From NCBI GenBank assembly GCA_002343325.1, contig DDSG01000184.1:1-19194 (forward strand): DNA of 19,194 nucleotides, given 5' to 3'. The notes beneath the pieces were generated by a model. The model searched no databases. It saw only the letters and a program-made list of their open reading frames with translations, and had not been told where the DNA came from. This DNA is from Phycisphaerales bacterium UBA2396. Lineage in GTDB: Bacteria; Planctomycetota; Phycisphaerae; Phycisphaerales; UBA1924. Shown piece after piece: positions 15,807 to 19,194 of the stretch. The first letter of the stretch is position 1. Every line of letters starts with the position of its first letter. The position numbers were made by a program, and so were the translations under genes.

Positions 15807-16547
15807 TCAGCCGAAAAGCGAGTACACGAGCAGCGCGGCCGAAAGGACACACAACACGATGGCCGACACTTGCACAGTGATGACCGTGTGCCTGAGCTTC
15901 GTCCATAGATTCGGGTAGCGAGATCGCCATGCCGCCACCAACTCGCCGTAACCCTTCGGGAGCGAACCATTGGTTCGCGACGACTTGAAGTCACGATGCC
16001 ATTGCCAAGCGCAATGCGAGAGCTCGATTGGCTGACGCTTCGGGTAGGTCCCGTGCGCGAAGCGCAGGCACTCCTCCACGTTCTGCTGCCATATCTGCGT
16101 CAGCGGAAACCCCAGCGATCGAAACACGATCGTCGAGTGAATGCACGCCGACACATAGATGTCGTACGCGGCACTGAGCCGTGATCGAAACAGCCTGCCC
16201 AGGAAAATCGCGGAAAGAAACACGCCGCCCGCCAGGAGAAAGTAAATCGCCGCGATCTGCCGGTCGCTCGGTTGCTCAACCCCTTTTAGTGTCGAAAGAC
16301 CTTGGTTGAGCAGCACGCCCGCCGCCGTGAACGTCGCGATGACCAGCGTCGTAAACGCGCCCATCTCGTCCCGAAAGTCCGATCGCGTGCGATAAATCTG
16401 CTCGAGAGAACTCGACGCGACGCCTTCGAACGCCGAACCCTGGCCCGGCTTCGCAAGACTGCGAGCGGCCGCACGCACCTCCTCTTCGAACCAGTGCGGC
16501 ACGCTCCCGACGAGATTGTCCGGTGTCTCCGTACGTTGGCCTGACAT
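15807..16547 (-). CDS. Hypothetical membrane protein, 246 aa, three predicted TM segments
   Basis: ATG 16547 has AAGGGG about 9 nt upstream; a TTG at 16577 would add ten residues. The protein starts with a soluble helical segment (about 1-60) that has a charged EQIYRTRSDFRDE stretch before the first TM (about 63-82). A second TM (about 98-118) follows, then a ~100-residue cytoplasm-like loop with several Trp, His and Cys residues (FAHGTYPKRQPIELSHCAW). A final TM (about 222-245) runs to the C-terminus. I recognise no family. Local GC is near 57-62%, below the ~70% of neighbours, and codons lack the strong G-ending bias of the other minus-strand genes, so recent acquisition is possible. It lies between the M42 peptidase (45 bp gap) and cutC (76 bp gap), all on the same strand. 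Confidence 0.75.
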   Translation of the reverse strand: MSGQRTETPDNLVGSVPHWFEEEVRAAARSLAKPGQGSAFEGVASSSLEQIYRTRSDFRDEMGAFTTLVIATFTAAGVLLNQGLSTLKGVEQPSDRQIAAIYFLLAGGVFLSAIFLGRLFRSRLSAAYDIYVSACIHSTIVFRSLGFPLTQIWQQNVEECLRFAHGTYPKRQPIELSHCAWQWHRDFKSSRTNGSLPKGYGELVAAWRSRYPNLWTKLRHTVITVQVSAIVLCVLSAALLVYSLFG

Positions 16548-16592
16548 GGGCGATCCCCTTTGTGAAGAGACCGACAAAGGCCGTGCGTTCCC

Positions 16593-17759
16593 TTACGCCA
16601 CACTCCCCAGATACGCCGCCAGGATGTCACGCGCCGCCGCAAGGTCCGTCAGGTCGATCATCTCCGTCACCGTGTGGATGTACCGCGTCCCCACCACGAT
16701 GCCGACCGCCCGTGCGCCCGCCGCGGCCTGCTGCGCCGCCGCTCCGTCCTGTCCGCCCGCCGCCAGGATCGTCCGCTGGTACGGGATCTTGTGCTTGATC
16801 GCCAGCGCCTCCACCTCGCCCACCAGCTTGTAGTCCGAGATGAACGAGCTGTCCTTAAGGTGCAGCCCGAAGCCCTTCCCGTGCTTGGTCACCGCCTCCT
16901 CACCGGGCACGCCCGGCGTGTCGCAGCTCAGCGTCACGTCGATCCCAAAGCCGATGTCAGGCAGCACCGCGTGGCTCGCCGTCTTCGCCCCGCGCAGGCC
17001 CACTTCCTCCTGCGTCGTAAACGCCACCACGACCTCGCAGTTGTGCTCCCCGCCCTCCCCCGCCAGCTTCCGCACCGCCTCGATCCCAAGCCAGCACGCC
17101 ACTCGGTTGTCCAGTGCCTTGCTCACGAACTTCCCGCCCATCTGCAGCGCGGGCTCGTGCATCACCACATAGTCCCCGATCTTCACCCGCTTCTTCACCT
17201 CGTCCGCCGAAAGGCCGAGGTCCACGTAAAACTCCTTCACCTCCGGCACCCGCTCGCGGTCCTTGGGCGACGAGATATGGATCGGCCTCCCGCCCGGATT
17301 CATCACCCCCGGCAGGTCGCCCCCCTCCGTCACCACCATCACGCGCCGCGAGAACAGGTTCCGCGTGTCAAACCCGCCCGCCGGGTTCATCCACAGGAAC
17401 CCCTTGTCGTCGATCGACGACACATAAAACCCGATCTCGTCCATGTGGCACAGCAGCATCACCCGCGTCGCACGCTTCTCCGCCTGCGCACGCGGCTCGG
17501 CGCTCTTCATCCCCTTGTGCCGCTTCCCGGGCCTCGCGTGCCGCCGACAGATCAGGTTCCCCATTGCGTCCGACTCCACCACGTCGAACAACCCCGCCAC
17601 CTCACGCTCGATCAGCTCGCGCACCCGCTCCTCGCGCCCCGGCACGCCCGGCGTCTCGCACAAACGCTTCAAGAGCTCCGTGTTCACCGACGATCCCGGA
17701 CCCTTCGATCCCGAAGCCTTCGACCCAGAACCCTTCGCATTCGCCGCTTTCTTCGCCAT
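16593..17759 (-). CDS. M42 family metallopeptidase (aminopeptidase/endoglucanase-like)
   Basis: The 388-residue protein has the full M42 metal site. His105 and Asp107 lie in CHMDEIGFYV, Asp217 in SKALDNRV, Glu251-Glu252 in TQEEVGLRGA, Asp273 in GIDVT, and His362 in TRYIHTVTEMIDL. Members are cytoplasmic dinuclear (Zn or Co) aminopeptidases that often form tetrahedral dodecamers and trim peptides; some were once annotated as endoglucanases. The start at 17759 has AAAGGA 8 nt upstream. Two oddities are present: the first ~24 residues are Lys/Ala then Gly/Ser/Lys repeats (GSGSKASGSKGPGSS), and residues ~72-96 form a strongly basic insertion (RRHARPGKRHKG...) just before the first metal-ligand strand. 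Divergent from the YgfZ-like gene (70 bp apart). Confidence 0.9.
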   Translation of the reverse strand: MAKKAANAKGSGSKASGSKGPGSSVNTELLKRLCETPGVPGREERVRELIEREVAGLFDVVESDAMGNLICRRHARPGKRHKGMKSAEPRAQAEKRATRVMLLCHMDEIGFYVSSIDDKGFLWMNPAGGFDTRNLFSRRVMVVTEGGDLPGVMNPGGRPIHISSPKDRERVPEVKEFYVDLGLSADEVKKRVKIGDYVVMHEPALQMGGKFVSKALDNRVACWLGIEAVRKLAGEGGEHNCEVVVAFTTQEEVGLRGAKTASHAVLPDIGFGIDVTLSCDTPGVPGEEAVTKHGKGFGLHLKDSSFISDYKLVGEVEALAIKHKIPYQRTILAAGGQDGAAAQQAAAGARAVGIVVGTRYIHTVTEMIDLTDLAAARDILAAYLGSVA

Positions 17760-17829
17760 GGAGCGTTCCTTTCCTTCGTGAAGTCCCACAGTGTACCGCC
17801 CTCTCCACCCCGCCGACGTACCCTCCCGC

Positions 17830-19098
17830 ATGACCCACCGCAGCCCCCTCCACGCCCTCCACGAACAGGCCGAGGCGCTCGTCGCCGCCTACGGGCCCCC
17901 CGTCCACGAGGGCGAAGAACCCGTCGGCGTCGTCCAGACCTTCGGCGAGCTCGAAGTCGAATACGCCGCCATCCGCAAGTCCTGCATCATTCTCGACACC
18001 CCGCACCGCGCCACCCTCGAAGTTCGCGGCTCCGAACGCCTCGCCTTCCTCAACCGCATGCTCACCCAGGAGCTCAAGGACCTCGGCTCCTGGCACGCCC
18101 GCCCCAGTTTCTGGCTCAACCGCAAGGGCCGAATCGACGCCGACCTCCGCGTCCTCGCCCTCCCCGACCGCATCCTCCTCGACCTCGACGTCCACGCCGC
18201 CGATCGAACCCGCGCCGGGCTCGACGCCTTCATCATCGCCGACGACGTCTCCGTCGCCGACCTCACCGACGCCACCGCCCGCTTCGCGCTCCACGGCCCC
18301 ACGGCCCGCACGCTTCTCGCCGAGGCCGCCGACCCCGCCTCGGGCTCCGCCGACGTCGCCAACCTCGAACCCTGGCGTCTCACCACACTCCGCCTCGCGG
18401 ACGCCGAGATCGTCGTCCTCCGCGATGACACCGCGGGCGAGATCGGGCTCGAGCTCTTCGTCCCAGCGCACGCCGCCGTCGCCGCATACCGCCGCCTCGT
18501 CGAAGTCGGCAGCGACCCCGGCCTCACGATCGACGGCTCGCGCCCAACCACAGGCCACCGCGTCCGCCTCCGCCCCGCCGGCTGGCTCGCGTACAACATT
18601 GCCCGCATCGAGGCCGGCACGCCTCTCTACAACATCGACTTCGGCCCCGAAAGCCTCCCCGCCGAGTCCGGCATCCTCGAACAACGCGTCAGCTTTACCA
18701 AGGGTTGCTACCTGGGACAGGAAATCGTCGCCCGCATGCACTCCCGCGGGAAGCCCAAGCAGAAGCTCGTCGCCCTCCTCGCCGAACTGCCCCCTGCCCC
18801 CGCCGCTCGCGACCGCGAGACAGGCCTCCCCCTCCAGCCCGTCGGCGGCTCGCCCGTGTTCAAAAAGCCCGCCGACGTTCCGCTCGACGCCTGGGTCCCC
18901 GCCGAGTCCGACCGCGTCGGCGCCCTCACCAGCGCCACACTCGCCCCGATGCGAGGCAGCGCCCCCATCTGTTTCGCACAGGTCCGCACCGACCACACCG
19001 AGCCCGGCACCCAGCTCGTCATCGCCGCCGAGGGCTACCCCCTCAACGTCAGCGTCCAGCCCACGCTCACGTTCTTCAGCCGCGCGACGAACGCCTGA
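17830..19098 (+). CDS. ygfZ: YgfZ/GcvT-domain folate-binding protein (iron-sulfur cluster assembly/repair type)
   Basis: The signature KGCYLGQE (residues 291-298, Cys293) is the YgfZ hallmark, and the barrel around it resembles the aminomethyltransferase fold (LDTPHRATLEVRGSERLAFLNRMLTQ near the start; RIEAGTPLYNIDFGPESLPAE before the signature). YgfZ uses tetrahydrofolate to support certain Fe-S enzymes. At 422 residues it is about 100 longer than the E. coli protein. Part of the extra length is an insertion of ~25 residues after GGSPVF, before VGALTSATLAPM. A glycine-cleavage T protein is less likely because of the KGCYxGQE motif. ATG 17830 has no evident ribosome-binding site and may be read leaderless; GTG 17791 is the alternative and also lacks one. 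Confidence 0.85.
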   Translation: MTHRSPLHALHEQAEALVAAYGPPVHEGEEPVGVVQTFGELEVEYAAIRKSCIILDTPHRATLEVRGSERLAFLNRMLTQELKDLGSWHARPSFWLNRKGRIDADLRVLALPDRILLDLDVHAADRTRAGLDAFIIADDVSVADLTDATARFALHGPTARTLLAEAADPASGSADVANLEPWRLTTLRLADAEIVVLRDDTAGEIGLELFVPAHAAVAAYRRLVEVGSDPGLTIDGSRPTTGHRVRLRPAGWLAYNIARIEAGTPLYNIDFGPESLPAESGILEQRVSFTKGCYLGQEIVARMHSRGKPKQKLVALLAELPPAPAARDRETGLPLQPVGGSPVFKKPADVPLDAWVPAESDRVGALTSATLAPMRGSAPICFAQVRTDHTEPGTQLVIAAEGYPLNVSVQPTLTFFSRATNA

Positions 19099-19194
19099 TC
19101 CGTGCCGGCTTCTTGGGCTCCTTCCGCCTCGCCTCCAGCGGCACGCCCAGTTCCTCGATCAACGCCCGCGGCACGCCGATGTCCGCCACCACGA
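19076..19194 (-). CDS. 3' end of a minus-strand gene, possibly NAD(P)H-hydrate epimerase
   Basis: Thirty-eight sense codons and a TGA (19078-19076) are open to the window edge. The visible sequence begins VVADIGVPRALIEELGVPLE and ends in a basic tail (RRKEPKKPARIRRSSRG). The VVADIGVP stretch resembles the last strand of YjeF_N-type NAD(P)H-hydrate epimerases, which repair hydrated NAD(P)H, but so short a piece cannot prove it. Its last 23 bp overlap the 3' end of the ygfZ-like gene tail to tail. G-ending codons fit the minus-strand pattern of the window. Confidence 0.45.
   Translation of the reverse strand, partial: VVADIGVPRALIEELGVPLEARRKEPKKPARIRRSSRG

Noticed and set aside
16674..18428. 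Open frame of 584 codons on the + strand across the M42 gene and into ygfZ
   Set aside because: Composition is Arg/Pro/His-rich, and it overlaps two real genes in other frames, including ygfZ on the same strand.
17602..18996. Gly/Glu/Val-rich minus-strand frame of 464 codons opposite ygfZ
   Set aside because: Low-complexity acidic composition with no motifs; the ygfZ signature on the other strand is decisive.

Overview
The window reads as a piece of high-GC (roughly 65-70%) chromosome from a planctomycete, most likely of the Phycisphaerae type. Three features point there: a large secreted protein ending in two DxDxDG calcium-loop repeats and a terminal Gly-Cys (a GC-type dockerin), a planctomycete-style ECF sigma factor translationally coupled to a membrane Ser/Thr kinase, and a Tat-exported Gfo/Idh/MocA oxidoreductase next to a secreted-type glycoside hydrolase. 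There are 14 protein genes, two of them cut by the window edges. I see no rRNA, tRNA, CRISPR array, insertion sequence or phage gene.

Layout. 1-2371 (+) is the 3' part of a GH127 beta-L-arabinofuranosidase-like enzyme with a C-terminal discoidin-like module. 2414-3043 (-) is an unrecognised cytoplasmic protein. 3176-4600 (+) holds two tandem paralogous lipoproteins of unknown function, preceded by a near-perfect long palindrome that overlaps a possible promoter. 4624-7132 (-) is a partial pyruvate dehydrogenase operon, E1-beta then E2, without E1-alpha or E3. 7413-10700 (+) encodes a 1095-residue secreted multidomain protein: signal peptide, T5SS/PEP-CTERM-type repeats, Ig-like (BIG2-like) domain, two PA14-like domains, GC-type dockerin. 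10756-15730 (-) is a same-strand run read as cutC, Tat-type oxidoreductase, ECF sigma factor, Ser/Thr kinase. 15807-16547 (-) is an unrecognised three-TM protein of lower GC. 16593-17759 (-) is an M42 metallopeptidase. 17830-19098 (+) is a YgfZ/GcvT-like folate-binding protein. 19076-19194 (-) is the 3' end of another gene, possibly NAD(P)H-hydrate epimerase.

How the genes relate. Most are independent housekeeping or surface functions. The clearest functional pair is the sigma factor and kinase, which share an ATGA stop/start and probably form one phospho-signalling unit. The GH127 enzyme, the PA14/dockerin protein and the Tat-exported oxidoreductase fit a polysaccharide-degrading life style. 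A window-wide property is that the + strand is C-rich whatever strand is coding: + genes favour C-ending codons, - genes favour G-ending codons. This suggests that the - strand is the replication leading strand. It also explains the many long spurious reading frames opposite real genes.
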